Below are positions 30,201 through 37,679 of a stretch of 64,000 bases of DNA, in pieces. Position numbers and translations under genes: made by a program. The stretch spans positions 1-64,000 of the forward strand of contig JAGBFB010000031.1 of NCBI GenBank assembly GCA_017936665.1, in the 5' to 3' direction. Below the pieces are notes generated by a model. The model was given only the letters and a program-made list of their open reading frames with translations. It was not told the origin of the DNA and did not search any database. Position 1 is the stretch's first letter. Every line of letters begins with the position of its first letter. The stretch is from Spirochaetaceae bacterium. GTDB lineage: Bacteria > Spirochaetota > Spirochaetia > Treponematales > Treponemataceae.

Positions 30201-30790
30201 TGTCCTGCACAAAAAAGCTGACACAAATATTGATTTCCAGAGGAGTCAACTTCTGTATATGGATTCATTATCAAATCAGGATAAATTCTCCGTCTTCCCA
30301 AAAGAGTAGGGATTTGTTGCATTGGTCTTGATTGATTTTGGCTTCCTCGAATTGAAGGATCTGATTCTGGTTTTTCTTTATTTTGATTTTTCTGTTGTTG
30401 AATATCAATATACGCATAACCAGCTCCAGTAAACATAACACAGCCAACACCTAACAACATTCCACCAAAAAGTTGAGTACCAGGAAGGAATAATAAAACA
30501 GCACCAGCAATTGCAGATACAACACCAACCCAAACCCCAGCTTTTGCACCAGTTTCTTCTGGAGAATCTCCTTCTGGAACCAATTTGACATAAACAGTTG
30601 AACCAGCTGGAACAATAGTTTCAAAGTTAGTAATTATTTGGTCGTCAACCATTACACGCCAACCAGTATTTACAGCTTTGTTTGTGTCAATTTTTTTGAG
30701 AAGATTAGAAACTGTATCGCTTTCAAATTCAAATATAGATTTATCTGTTGAGAACGGATTTAACTGTGCAATAATTTTTATCAATTTCAT
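24263..30790 (-). CDS. Fused tail-tip protein (gpI/gpJ-like) with tail-fibre C-terminus
   Basis: The ATG at 30790 (GAAGG ahead of it) gives 2175 residues. Residues 1-140 look like a lambda gpI-type segment with two membrane or glycine-rich helices. A gpJ-like region follows, beginning IPTLLGRRRIYPDLIMNPYT. Fibronectin-III-like modules follow (TPPTIPEIKSAEVDSEGNIT and a second at about 960), then beta-rich repeats. The C-terminus has the tail-collar pattern GTIVTTTSSTAPAYGGTW, TTGELPAHTHSI and HNNIQPYLVVYFWKRT. In lambda these functions are split over I, J and side fibres, so this is a fusion. It should recognise the spirochaete surface. It overlaps the NlpC/P60 gene by 50 nt. Confidence 0.85.
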   Translation of the reverse strand: MKLIKIIAQLNPFSTDKSIFEFESDTVSNLLKKIDTNKAVNTGWRVMVDDQIITNFETIVPAGSTVYVKLVPEGDSPEETGAKAGVWVGVVSAIAGAVLLFLPGTQLFGGMLLGVGCVMFTGAGYAYIDIQQQKNQNKEKPESDPSIRGSQNQSRPMQQIPTLLGRRRIYPDLIMNPYTEVDSSGNQYLCQLFCAGQKDQKIETSSIKIEETLLKDYSASKNIDTVLAGNDEHINMKIHYGDSSLSLFKKCVHEQQFNSSLKNKLEDDTSGAVIWTTPAGTTEINVDIFFYNGLAKYNDAGEVESASVTVKAYYKQKDASDSAYQLIGYFKNGSNTISDSQLKTLRYVVSKSGLTADSYTIKVERETVDSESSMVIDEVYLGSIRAFKNSSPVRSEILQKLCVIELKIKATPKLQNIIEKLNFVSQSYLPIYSKAGTGFSSWTTKALSSNPASVAIFAMQGSMAQQKLKDSDIDWMAFEKLYNWCESHNYECNYFLSESISISQLLTNIATCARCEIFRLNGKITVVQDIERDSAVQLFTPRNSKNYTETLLKAEIPDCIALKFVNEESGFAEDEVKVYNTSTGNKLTEPETTQEVSLWGVTNSKQARKVGMYDLAVFRARSVVHTFQCDFEYMLCSKGDWIKYAGDIALAGLKQGRITNLIFNDNGKIIGFRSDELLPMQEENSYAVRIRKNDGTISLYDIVYTEGNHLEVLFSESLQADEIQEENLFAFGIRGQETINLIITSITCQDNLMAEITAVEYAPKIFEVDSPNFTLPDFESNISDIPGVVDSGAVDLSDWKTFYTYNDSSEQPAKPTGNGAENGWHRNSTAKSKWMSSKTSKDVNSGEWAAPSPTGSFVQKEVDELKSTVEELGDTTPPTIPEIKSAEVDSEGNITITFLPSKDIHSGVLNYIVLRKKINEDWIVIKTITHENSKSEYIFTDFTEEKNIQYNYAVCARDKANNTSDKSFSSNIIASVTVKPYSPSQFTAIAEKDKIALSWKPKSTTNDCLRSNSFEIYLSRNNGDSFSFIGQTQRSSFDYIFERIIDSYPEASELNNYLFKIIPVSLYEIKGEETLSAVNTDKYGTWQVNSPEVTFSGNKRFVSLNLTQPKRSDRKEIYGSVGYQILVNRPDLDGEVFFQPATNLDPQASELNYKTESQEPIICSSTYMQEMPLKGQNAKKWKFKYYEKTADSDKTKKDSVTYLDNIDSVIIPDNAETQYESGVLIFASWSVTTETLTQFYEYSLVDMPSPQSTYYRFKIVAQNLISQNFSNETVIGVFAKANSASDLVDNAITQNTLAPDAVTAEKIAAGTITAEQIAAEDILVKGARAGMVSTEGLIVDDSAFLASQPLSYKYTDPVTKEEKHYPATAGEFFVGNSPDVDDNRDVVEFLHYKPGLGFWFKIKNFIIKGLATIIQNIFRVKNSGTEDKDSFFIVNPTYDIDYETGTLFKTAKVKGTFISEIVYSPKITLKESALLSLIKVDISESIYLIKANILVTATFIDTQPTFGDRYLYKIYKLDNDNLNSISFIFEVYGYSFSDLIVDDTKIIIAGWVGTGYSLCIYENGTKNYIRVKDSTDQSFKVYYLDKLEGDYKYLFAIKEVSNRIIFYKTNDFEDLYSRTFFDPSSSKAYATNHDIKELFLNTENFFCFFYGAPSGYICEIYTKTNLIYDNTGIYLEISFYPETIFDMNKTLYALENTETGVKIYKYDKTSKSLEVVTTYNDIYADDFVFDETTQKLYAMKEKLIIFDGTSFTEEEFLPEFSKKLIAISKTHYLFMNMEKNKYLSIKRDDKFLPIISDEDVTELNTWSAKKIEELGARVESNAAKKYTITGAMGGTKYVKIKGNSNFSTMLLLSCYSTKILFSVGVLENGDIAQCRPLSYSGYGIAGWFATTYTDAISPYTLYLKVINWASVEIITNEEIEIETSTTTDFLNQDFSKNYLSIPTVKKQLDDNNSTGIVIASATDVTLSSYGNEPLSIGSKTSTNIGIDGNEIQARNNGSASPIYINGNGGNIFFGKNDKYYISEDGSKYNGTSNATSSLDSSALTQVLNKFFPIGTIVTTTSSTAPAYGGTWVQIAQGRTLIGAGTGTDSNSVSKSFSVNGIGGEYNHTLTTGELPAHTHSISANSVSKNGVSYKLGGTGTNVYTYGSKSTSSVGSGTSHNNIQPYLVVYFWKRTA

Positions 30791-31175
30791 ACCAGCCTTC
30801 AATGAAGCCTGCAAAAGAAAACCTGTCTATTCTTTCGCAGACACTTCCTGTTTTATGTCTTGTATGAATTATATAATTATCACCAGCCCATACTCCAACA
30901 TGACAAAGCGTTCCTCTAAAACGCATTAAAGCAACAGAACTTTCTGTTGGCGTTGAAACTTTGTTACCACAAAAAATTGGAATGTAATCAGAAAATAACT
31001 TTTTTGTTTCTGCAATATTTAGGGCGTTTGTATAATCGCCAGAAAGGAAAGGAAGCTCTATATTGTATTCATTTTGTAAAATAAGTCTAACTAAGCCGTA
31101 ACAATCACAGCCAGTTTTATCTCTGCCACCAGAAACAAAAGGAATTCCAATATAGTTATTTACCCATTTGTACAT
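30741..31175 (-). CDS. NlpC/P60 tail-tip peptidase (lambda gpK-like)
   Basis: This 144-residue protein has the NlpC/P60 catalytic cysteine in GCDCYGLVRL (about residues 22-31) and the histidine in CHVGVWAGDNYIIH (about 90-103). As in lambda gpK, it lies just upstream of the tail-tip gene and downstream of the minor tail protein. It probably cuts peptidoglycan peptide stems during entry or assembly. The full domain is present and no key residue is missing. Confidence 0.88.
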   Translation of the reverse strand: MYKWVNNYIGIPFVSGGRDKTGCDCYGLVRLILQNEYNIELPFLSGDYTNALNIAETKKLFSDYIPIFCGNKVSTPTESSVALMRFRGTLCHVGVWAGDNYIIHTRHKTGSVCERIDRFSFAGFIEGWYEIDKNYCTVKSVLNR

Positions 31176-31184
31176 TTTTTTTAC

Positions 31185-31664
31185 CTAGAAAAATAAACCA
31201 GGAAAATCTTCTGGATTATATGTCATGCTAGAAAACTTTCTGTCTGACATGTAAAGGTCAAAAAGCTCTCCAGAAATTGTTTGTGCATTTACTGTTAAAT
31301 TTCGTAAAATAAAATGCAATGGCCCTTGTTCTGGATATTCAGGTGTGGTAGATAAAACGATTGAAATATCGCATGTAATTGTTTTACTTTCTGTAACAGC
31401 TTTTTTTATCGCTTTGTAAATTTGCACATCTGAATTATCAATTTGTAATTTACAAGATTTGTTTCCACCTTCGTTTTGATCTGGCAAAGAAACATTAAAA
31501 GCCCATGGTAAATATTTTGTGTCGCCAACCATTAAACTTTGTTTGTCATTTACCAAATGCAAAAACGGAACATCATCAATGTTTATGACACAAAGAGCTA
31601 ATAATACAGCACTTGTTTCTGGTGCTGTAGCGGATTCAATAAATTCATTAGATAAATTAGGCAT
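31185..31664 (-). CDS. Minor tail protein (DUF1833-like, gpL position)
   Basis: This 159-residue protein starts PNLSNEFIESATAPET and ends in a FPGLFF motif, which matches the DUF1833 tail proteins I know from transposable and lambda-like siphophages. It occupies the gpL position between the gpM-like and NlpC/P60 genes. It overlaps the gpM-like gene by 8 bp. Confidence 0.75.
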   Translation of the reverse strand: MPNLSNEFIESATAPETSAVLLALCVINIDDVPFLHLVNDKQSLMVGDTKYLPWAFNVSLPDQNEGGNKSCKLQIDNSDVQIYKAIKKAVTESKTITCDISIVLSTTPEYPEQGPLHFILRNLTVNAQTISGELFDLYMSDRKFSSMTYNPEDFPGLFF

Positions 31665-32013
31665 TTAACTTCTCCAAATTAAGTGATATCTCCCAAAGCC
31701 CATCAACGCTTTTTTCTGTATAATCTTGCAAAAATCTAAACTCTGCATATTCTAAAGTTTGACTATCTTTCATTTTGAATCGCAAAGTTCCCATTCCTAA
31801 AACATTTGTGTACCAGTTCTCTAAAATCTTGCGTTGACTTTCTGTTACTAAAATTGAGCCTGTAAAATTCTTAGTTGAAACTGTGTATCGCTGTCTTGCT
31901 TTTGCAGGTCCTGCATCCATTGAAGAGCGAATTACATTTCCTTTTCTTGTAGCAGATAATCCATTTAATCTAATCAATTGTGGCAGTTCTTGTGGCCATG
32001 TTATTTCTGTCAT
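31657..32013 (-). CDS. Minor tail protein (gpM-like)
   Basis: The ATG at 32013, with GAGGAG 9 nt ahead, is preferred over one at 32043 that lies inside the tape-measure gene. It gives 118 residues beginning MTEITWPQELPQL. The beta-rich sequence with ESQRKILENWYTNVLGMGTL fits a tail-tip minor protein of the gpM position. It starts 5 nt after the tape-measure stop. Confidence 0.7.
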   Translation of the reverse strand: MTEITWPQELPQLIRLNGLSATRKGNVIRSSMDAGPAKARQRYTVSTKNFTGSILVTESQRKILENWYTNVLGMGTLRFKMKDSQTLEYAEFRFLQDYTEKSVDGLWEISLNLEKLNA

Positions 32014-32017
32014 AAAT

Positions 32018-34705
32018 TTAAACTCCTCTAGCTGATAAGCCATATCTAGCTGACATTGCTTTATCTGCTTTCCCTTCTGATATATGATTGTTAATCATTT
32101 TTCCAATTGTAACTTGAATTGTTTTTTGTCCGTCAATTTCAGATTCTGTTGCTGAAATTTCTTCTGAAGAATAGTTGTTTATCTCAACAACTACATTTGT
32201 TGTTCCTCCAACTCCTGTTGCATCCACGCCGAGCGACCCATCACTTGTGCGTTTCAAAGGCATTATTGCTTCTGGTCCAGCTTCTCCCATTAAGCCTGTT
32301 CCAAATCCATCACCCTTTGCAAACTTAAAAAAAGTAGGAGAATCAATTATAGAATTGGTAAATGCTCCACCTTTTGCAAATTTAGAATATTCAAGAGAAC
32401 CATAAACGCCACCTTTTGCATTTTCTTCAACTTCATCATCTTTAGATAAATGTCCTTTTACAAGTCCTCCTGTAAAAGCTGTTATTCCTGACATAGCAAT
32501 TAAGCCTAATCCAATTTCTATTTGTCCTTGCCCAATCAATTGCAATCCAGCATTTAAAAGCATAGTTGGAAGATTATCTAATAATGTTTGAAGCATATTT
32601 GTCATTGAATCTTTAAAAGCAGTTGCTCCATCTTCACCTTTACCTAGAGCTTCCCCTAATTTATCCAAACCATCAATCATTCCATCTAAAGACATTTGAA
32701 TAAAATCAGTAGCCATACCTTGAGCAAAAGCTTTCATTTCCTGGTCGAGTTGTGGAAACATTGTAAAAAGTTTATCAACACCATCATTGATATAATCTTG
32801 CCAAGAATCAAACTGTTCTTTTGTGTAATCCGTTGTGTTCTTTATTTGTTCCGCAAGTGCTTTATACTTTTCAATTAGAGCATCAATAGATTTATCTTGT
32901 AGATTAAAAACTTCGTCTATTTCATCTGCAGGAATTGTAAGTAACTGCTCAAGCGTTGACTTAATTTCTGACATTTGGCTTTCGAGATATTCTTTAATGT
33001 CAAATTTTTCTCCAAGAGCTTCTGATAACGCTTGAGCATTTTTAAGTTCTTGTTCTAGTCCGTTAACATAAAGTTTACCAGCTTCTGCTCCTAGCGTAAA
33101 AGATTCTTTTACACCTGTAATTTCTTTAAACCATTCTTGCCATTTTTTCTTATCATCAGCTTTTGGTTTTGGTGGCTCTGGAGTTTCTTCAACTTTGGTT
33201 TCAATTTCTATTGGCGGTAGATCAATAATGTTAAAGTTTTCGTCTAAGGTTTTACCAACTTTTGAAAGCTCTCTGTTAATTGATTCTGCATAAACACTTA
33301 TTATTTCTTTGCTTTGGTTTATTGTTTCTAATTGTTCTCTTCCTAAATCTTTCCAGTATTTTTTATTTTTTGCTGAAGCACTTAAATAGGAGTTTCCAAT
33401 TTCATCAAGTTGTGATTCTAATTCTTTAAGTCGAAACAACTCATTATTCAAATTAATAAAATCAGTTTCTGTTCTTTCAATGATTCTTGCTTCATTTAAT
33501 TTATTTAATGCTTTTGTTACTTCTTCAACTGTTGTTTTGTGAGCAATCAACTTGCCATCTAATTGAGGATATAAATCTAATAATTGTTTGGTTAATTCTT
33601 CATCAATTGTTTTAGATGCGTTGCCGTCGGAATATTCTTCTAGCATCTTTTTATAAGCAAATCCATTTTCTTCAACAGCTTTTCTATTTTTTTCTGCATT
33701 AACTTGAGCCTTTGCTAAAACACCAGTTAAGGTTGCAACTCCCGCAGTAACACCAGCAATCGCCAATACTACAGGATTTGCTGCAAGTCCTGTTAAAGCA
33801 AGTTTAATTCCTTTTATTGCCAAAATAGTAGGACCAGAAATTGCAACAACACTTGCAAAGCCTGTGACAAAGGCTTTTGTTCCTTCATCCATATTTTGAA
33901 TGCCCTCAAAAAAATCATTAGCAAATTCCAATAAAGCATTGGCTGTAGGTTGCATAACTTCGCCAAAAGAAGCAAGAGCAAGTTTTGCATTATCCATTGT
34001 TGTAGAAAATTTACCTAAAGTTGATTCGGATAGTTTATCCATCATTCCTGCAAACTGTCCGCCTTCATCAGTCATAAAATTAAATGCTTTTTCGAGTTCT
34101 GGGAAGCCGATTTTTGCTTCTGTTACCATTCCTCTAATTTCAGTTTCTGCAACATTTAAAACTTTTGCCAAGGCTTGTACTACTGGAATACCTCTACCTT
34201 GAAACTGATTTATGTCTTCAGCAAATAATCTACCTTGAACAGCAGCTTTTCCGTAAATATCTGCAATTTCAGAAATGCTTGAGCCTGTTGCTGCAGATAT
34301 ATCTCCAATTCGTCGCAAGGTGTCTGTAACTTTTTCAGATTCAATATTGAACGCTAAAAGTTTTTTTCCAGCGCTATCTATATCAGAAGTTGAAAATGGA
34401 GTAGAGGATGCTAGTTGAGTCCATTCGTCTTTTATCTGAGTTGCTTTTTCAGCATCTTTAAGTAAAACTTCTAGAGCAATTTGTGTTTGTTCCAGTTCTC
34501 CAGCAAACTTAATAGCTGCAACACCAGAAGTTGCAAGGGCAGTAGAAACTATCATTGCAGGTTTTGCAATCTTGTCTAATGCCTTAGAAAGATTTGTTGT
34601 TTTCTTTTCAGCTTTTTCAACGCCTTTGTTTAATTTTTCAAAATTTTGTAAAGCTCTTTCAACTTCTGCTTCTACTACTACTCTTAGTTCGTCTGTTACC
34701 TGCAT
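32018..34705 (-). CDS. Tail tape-measure protein
   Basis: This 895-residue protein has N-terminal coiled coil (about 20-45), the conserved FNFMTDEGGQFAGMM and GRGIPVVQALAKVL segments, hydrophobic helices around residues 255-320 and 735-765, and the typical C-terminal GLMGEAGPEAIMPLKR. Length predicts a tail of roughly 130 nm if the usual 1.5 angstrom per residue holds. It starts inside the T extension of the upstream chaperone (44-nt overlap). Confidence 0.92.
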   Translation of the reverse strand: MQVTDELRVVVEAEVERALQNFEKLNKGVEKAEKKTTNLSKALDKIAKPAMIVSTALATSGVAAIKFAGELEQTQIALEVLLKDAEKATQIKDEWTQLASSTPFSTSDIDSAGKKLLAFNIESEKVTDTLRRIGDISAATGSSISEIADIYGKAAVQGRLFAEDINQFQGRGIPVVQALAKVLNVAETEIRGMVTEAKIGFPELEKAFNFMTDEGGQFAGMMDKLSESTLGKFSTTMDNAKLALASFGEVMQPTANALLEFANDFFEGIQNMDEGTKAFVTGFASVVAISGPTILAIKGIKLALTGLAANPVVLAIAGVTAGVATLTGVLAKAQVNAEKNRKAVEENGFAYKKMLEEYSDGNASKTIDEELTKQLLDLYPQLDGKLIAHKTTVEEVTKALNKLNEARIIERTETDFINLNNELFRLKELESQLDEIGNSYLSASAKNKKYWKDLGREQLETINQSKEIISVYAESINRELSKVGKTLDENFNIIDLPPIEIETKVEETPEPPKPKADDKKKWQEWFKEITGVKESFTLGAEAGKLYVNGLEQELKNAQALSEALGEKFDIKEYLESQMSEIKSTLEQLLTIPADEIDEVFNLQDKSIDALIEKYKALAEQIKNTTDYTKEQFDSWQDYINDGVDKLFTMFPQLDQEMKAFAQGMATDFIQMSLDGMIDGLDKLGEALGKGEDGATAFKDSMTNMLQTLLDNLPTMLLNAGLQLIGQGQIEIGLGLIAMSGITAFTGGLVKGHLSKDDEVEENAKGGVYGSLEYSKFAKGGAFTNSIIDSPTFFKFAKGDGFGTGLMGEAGPEAIMPLKRTSDGSLGVDATGVGGTTNVVVEINNYSSEEISATESEIDGQKTIQVTIGKMINNHISEGKADKAMSARYGLSARGV

Positions 34706-35000
34706 CTTTTGGATTATCCTTTTCCTTTAAACGAATTTCTGCTAATACGCCGTCATAAAACGATAACACATCAAAGATAAGAACTGGCAATTCTGCCCAG
34801 CCAATATTCCAAGGCAAACCATAAACTTTTATGCGTTGCCATAAATTATAGGACTGGTAAAATTCAGGAGTTAAATAATTTTTGATTTCTTTTCGAGTGA
34901 TTTTTTTGTCGGCAATAAGAAGAGGAGCATCGTCGTATTCTGCTCCCCATTCTTTTTCATGCCAACCTTCATAGACTAGATGAAAGGCTATTTTAAAATT
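34662..35000 (-). CDS. Tail assembly chaperone T extension, reached by -1 frameshift
   Basis: The -1 frame after the A AAA AAA slippery site is open for 112 codons (FKIAFHLVYEGWHEKEWG, then KKITRKEIKNYLTPEF, then WGAELP-like WNIGWAELPVLIF). It has no ATG, GTG or TTG behind a Shine-Dalgarno near its beginning. Joined to the 129 upstream codons it makes a 241-residue G-T product. This is the arrangement of lambda G/GT: between the tail tube and the tape measure, with the T frame overlapping the tape-measure start. The rich tryptophan and charge pattern is coding-like. Confidence 0.8.
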
Positions 35001-35386
35001 TTTTTTTGACCATCTGTGATTTTATCTGAAACAATTTCTGCACAGATTAAATCTGCTAAAACTTTAGAACCATAAAAAACAGCGTTTGCAAGTTCTTTGC
35101 CATTTTTTATTACAACCTCTTTTATCGAACCATCAGGAAGTTTTTGTTCTGTTGAAAGATTTTTGATTTCTCCAACAAAGTTGTTTAAAATTTCTTTTGT
35201 GTTAAAAGCAGTTGAAAGTTTAACGGAGCCGTCTTCGTTTCTAACAACTTCTGTTGTTGAAAGGCGACCTTGTTTTTCAACAGTAGGTCTGATGATTTCA
35301 ATTTGAAGTTGTTCATCTTGTGGCAAGTTTTCATTCCCATTGATTGGTGGAATATACCAATAATTTCTTTCTGCAACAAAAAACAT
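34988..35386 (-). CDS. Tail assembly chaperone G
   Basis: This 132-residue protein lies between the tail tube and tape measure. Its last codons are GGT CAA AAA AAA ATT TTA AAA TAG. The heptamer A AAA AAA at 35000-35006 is in the correct phase for -1 slippage. Position, size and recoding signal identify it as the gpG equivalent that coats the tape measure during tail assembly. I recognise no primary-sequence family. Confidence 0.8.
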   Translation of the reverse strand: MFFVAERNYWYIPPINGNENLPQDEQLQIEIIRPTVEKQGRLSTTEVVRNEDGSVKLSTAFNTKEILNNFVGEIKNLSTEQKLPDGSIKEVVIKNGKELANAVFYGSKVLADLICAEIVSDKITDGQKKILK

Positions 35387-36081
35387 TATTCTACATCCTT
35401 AACAATGTACATAAGCATAGGCTTATTAGAACCATCAACTCTGTAATTGAAATTGAAATTTTGAGCTCCATCCAGAGGTTTATCCATTTGAAGCTGTTCT
35501 GTGATAACAGGGAAGTATTCCCACATTTCTGATTCGCCCTCTGGAACTTTTTCAGCTCGGCTAAGCATATAGTGATGAACACTTGTGGTTGATTGATAAA
35601 CAGTAACAGAATCTCCATCATTTTCAGAAAACATTCTGTATTCTTTGAGCAACTCTTTTTGCTCGGCAGAGTTTGTGTCAACAAGGCCATTGATACTTCC
35701 AGTGCGTTCTTTGAATGCGCCAGGAGCATAACTTCTTGTTCCTGTATCGATATCTTCTTGAGTTGTTACATCATGAGATGATGAAGAACTTGAATCAGAC
35801 ACATCAGTAACAAAAGAAATTCTTTTTAGTTCCATTGGAATTAAAGAATCTCCCTCTGCTAGAGCTTGTCCTGCTTTGGCCCAGTAAACCATACCAACAC
35901 CTAAGCTGATTGCATTTGGATCTGTAACAGAAGATGATTTTTCTGGAATACCAGAACCTGTTGAAGCCTTTGATTTTATTTTACAAAAACCACTTTTTTC
36001 AACAGTTACATCAGAACCCCCAACAATAACATCTTGAAATTTTACGCTGTAAAGAAAGCCATCTTTACCAGTTGCTCTCAT
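35386..36081 (-). CDS. Major tail tube protein
   Basis: This 231-residue, beta-rich protein has GFLYSVKFQDV near the N-terminus, a serine-rich loop (SDSSSSSSHD, about 93-102) and a C-terminal MLMYIVKD. It is followed by the chaperone G gene, the normal position of the siphophage tail tube protein. I rely mainly on gene order. It overlaps both neighbouring genes by one base, so translation is tightly coupled. Confidence 0.75.
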   Translation of the reverse strand: MRATGKDGFLYSVKFQDVIVGGSDVTVEKSGFCKIKSKASTGSGIPEKSSSVTDPNAISLGVGMVYWAKAGQALAEGDSLIPMELKRISFVTDVSDSSSSSSHDVTTQEDIDTGTRSYAPGAFKERTGSINGLVDTNSAEQKELLKEYRMFSENDGDSVTVYQSTTSVHHYMLSRAEKVPEGESEMWEYFPVITEQLQMDKPLDGAQNFNFNYRVDGSNKPMLMYIVKDVE

Positions 36082-36545
36082 TAGTCGCCTCCTATAAAAT
36101 CTTTTGGAAACCTTATGTCAATTTTGTAAGATTCTACATAAGAAACTGGCATAGATTTCTCTTCATCATTAGGATACACAAATTGTCCGTCCCCTTGCCG
36201 ATTCCACAAAGCATAAATTTTCTTTGTGTTTTCTGTGTCAATTTTTACAACAAGAAGCATTTTCCCATTGTCTTTTTCAATCAAATTACAGAATTTTCTG
36301 CTGTCTTTTATCGCTTGATTTATCCATTTCTTGTGAGTGCCAGAAATAACATAAGTTGCATTTAGCGATATACTTTCAGTTCCATTTGTAGAATCATCAT
36401 TTGAAGATTCACCACTTGCTTTTATTCCTGTAAAAGAAAGTTGAACTTGTGCAGTATTTCCTTCTGCCTTTTGTGGCATCAAAATAGACATAAGTCCTAA
36501 ATCTTTTTTTATTGCTTCTTGTAAAGCTGTTGTAATTCTATCCAT
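36081..36545 (-). CDS. Tail terminator/completion protein (gpU position)
   Basis: This 154-residue protein lies between the gp10/gpZ-like and tail tube genes, where lambda encodes gpU. Starting MDRITTALQEAIKKDL and continuing with alternating strands, it fits a small tail-completion fold. I do not recognise a family motif, so the assignment is positional. Confidence 0.6.
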   Translation of the reverse strand: MDRITTALQEAIKKDLGLMSILMPQKAEGNTAQVQLSFTGIKASGESSNDDSTNGTESISLNATYVISGTHKKWINQAIKDSRKFCNLIEKDNGKMLLVVKIDTENTKKIYALWNRQGDGQFVYPNDEEKSMPVSYVESYKIDIRFPKDFIGGD

Positions 36546-36550
36546 AATTT

Positions 36551-37144
36551 TTACTCCTTTAACGAATCCATAACAGAATTGTTAATAATTCTCATTATGA
36601 AATTTTCTTCACTTTCTGAAATATACAAAAAAGGACGAGATGGAATTTTAACTGAACTCTTAATGATAAATAAACAAAAAGGTTTAGTTGTTTTGTTACT
36701 TGCCATAAACGCTTTCCCTCGTTTGTACATATTCCAACCATCTGACTTCATTGCACTAATAAGCATTCCGGGGCTTGTCGCTGCATATTTTCTCATTAGT
36801 TTTCTAGTTTGACTTCCAGCAGGAATCCAAAGTCCTTTACCTTTACTCTGAATAGTTCCACCTTCTTGCAAAATTTTTGCTTGTTTTGCATTTGTACTTG
36901 CGTCCGCCCAATCGTTGCCATGATGAGGAGCAATAGAAGATGCTAAATTCCCATTATCACGCAAAGTTTTATCGCCACCTTTAACAGCTTGTGTCAAAGG
37001 TGCATTTTCAGGTGGAACACCTTTTCTTATTTTTTTATCTGCACAACTTTGTAGGTACATTGCAATTTGTGGCATTGCAGTTTTTATGTTATTTTTTAGA
37101 CTTTTCCCAAATTCTGGAAGTTTTTTTACAACCTTAACGCCCAC
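36551..37144 (-). CDS. HK97 gp10/gpZ-like minor tail protein
   Basis: The GTG at 37144, with AGAGG 7 nt upstream, gives 197 residues starting GVKVVKKLPEFGKSLKNN. The open frame extends further upstream but lies inside the gp36-like gene. The central KAKILQEGGTIQSKGKGLWIP segment is characteristic of the gp10/virion morphogenesis family, which joins head and tail. It overlaps the upstream gene by 11 bp. Confidence 0.7.
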   Translation of the reverse strand: MGVKVVKKLPEFGKSLKNNIKTAMPQIAMYLQSCADKKIRKGVPPENAPLTQAVKGGDKTLRDNGNLASSIAPHHGNDWADASTNAKQAKILQEGGTIQSKGKGLWIPAGSQTRKLMRKYAATSPGMLISAMKSDGWNMYKRGKAFMASNKTTKPFCLFIIKSSVKIPSRPFLYISESEENFIMRIINNSVMDSLKE

Positions 37145-37580
37145 GAGCAAACCTCTTTGGTGCAGAAACAAAACCAACAGCAGGGCCTGTATCTTCTGTT
37201 TGATTTTCGCCTTTTGTGTGAATAGAGCCAAAACTTGTTTTGATAATTAAAGAATAATCTTCATATACTGATTTTGCTTTTTCACTTTCACCAATAAAGC
37301 TGTAAAGCTCATAAATCCACATTTTCATTAGAGCAAGACGAACTTCTGGAACTGTTTCATCATACAAATTGCCTGTACTTTGAATATCTGCTTTTACTCT
37401 TAACTTTGCTGTTACAAGACAATGCAATCCATTTTTATCATCTCCGATAGTCAAAGTTTGATAATCTTGCTCTGGTAAAGAAGTTTTTATTTCATCAAGA
37501 GTAATTTGTTCAGTTGACTCTAAAAAAGATTCTGGAACTTCAGGAATTTCATCTGTTACATCATCGTAATAATCACTCAT
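37134..37580 (-). CDS. Head-tail connector (Mu gp36-like, DUF1320)
   Basis: This 148-residue protein has an acidic N-terminus (DEIPEVPESFLEST), a central DETVPEVRLALMKMWIYELY helix and lies just downstream of the capsid gene. Both features fit the DUF1320/gp36 head-tail adaptor family of Mu-like phages. It has its own GGAGA Shine-Dalgarno. Its end overlaps the next gene. Confidence 0.65.
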   Translation of the reverse strand: MSDYYDDVTDEIPEVPESFLESTEQITLDEIKTSLPEQDYQTLTIGDDKNGLHCLVTAKLRVKADIQSTGNLYDETVPEVRLALMKMWIYELYSFIGESEKAKSVYEDYSLIIKTSFGSIHTKGENQTEDTGPAVGFVSAPKRFARGR

Positions 37581-37601
37581 AATTTCTCCGTATAAAAAAA
37601 T

Positions 37602-37679
37602 AGCCAGAACGAAAAAATCGCTCTGGCTTATAGCTCAGGCTAAAAACCGAGCTAATAATTCAACTTAAAACTTAAGTTG
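37602..37679 (-). terminator. Triple hairpin after the capsid gene
   Basis: Three stems lie between the capsid stop and gp36: 37602-37611 with 37619-37628 (10 bp, the wobble pair forms only in minus-strand RNA), 37632-37636 with 37649-37653, and 37661-37668 with 37672-37679. It may attenuate transcription or protect the capsid mRNA 3' end. Confidence 0.55.
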
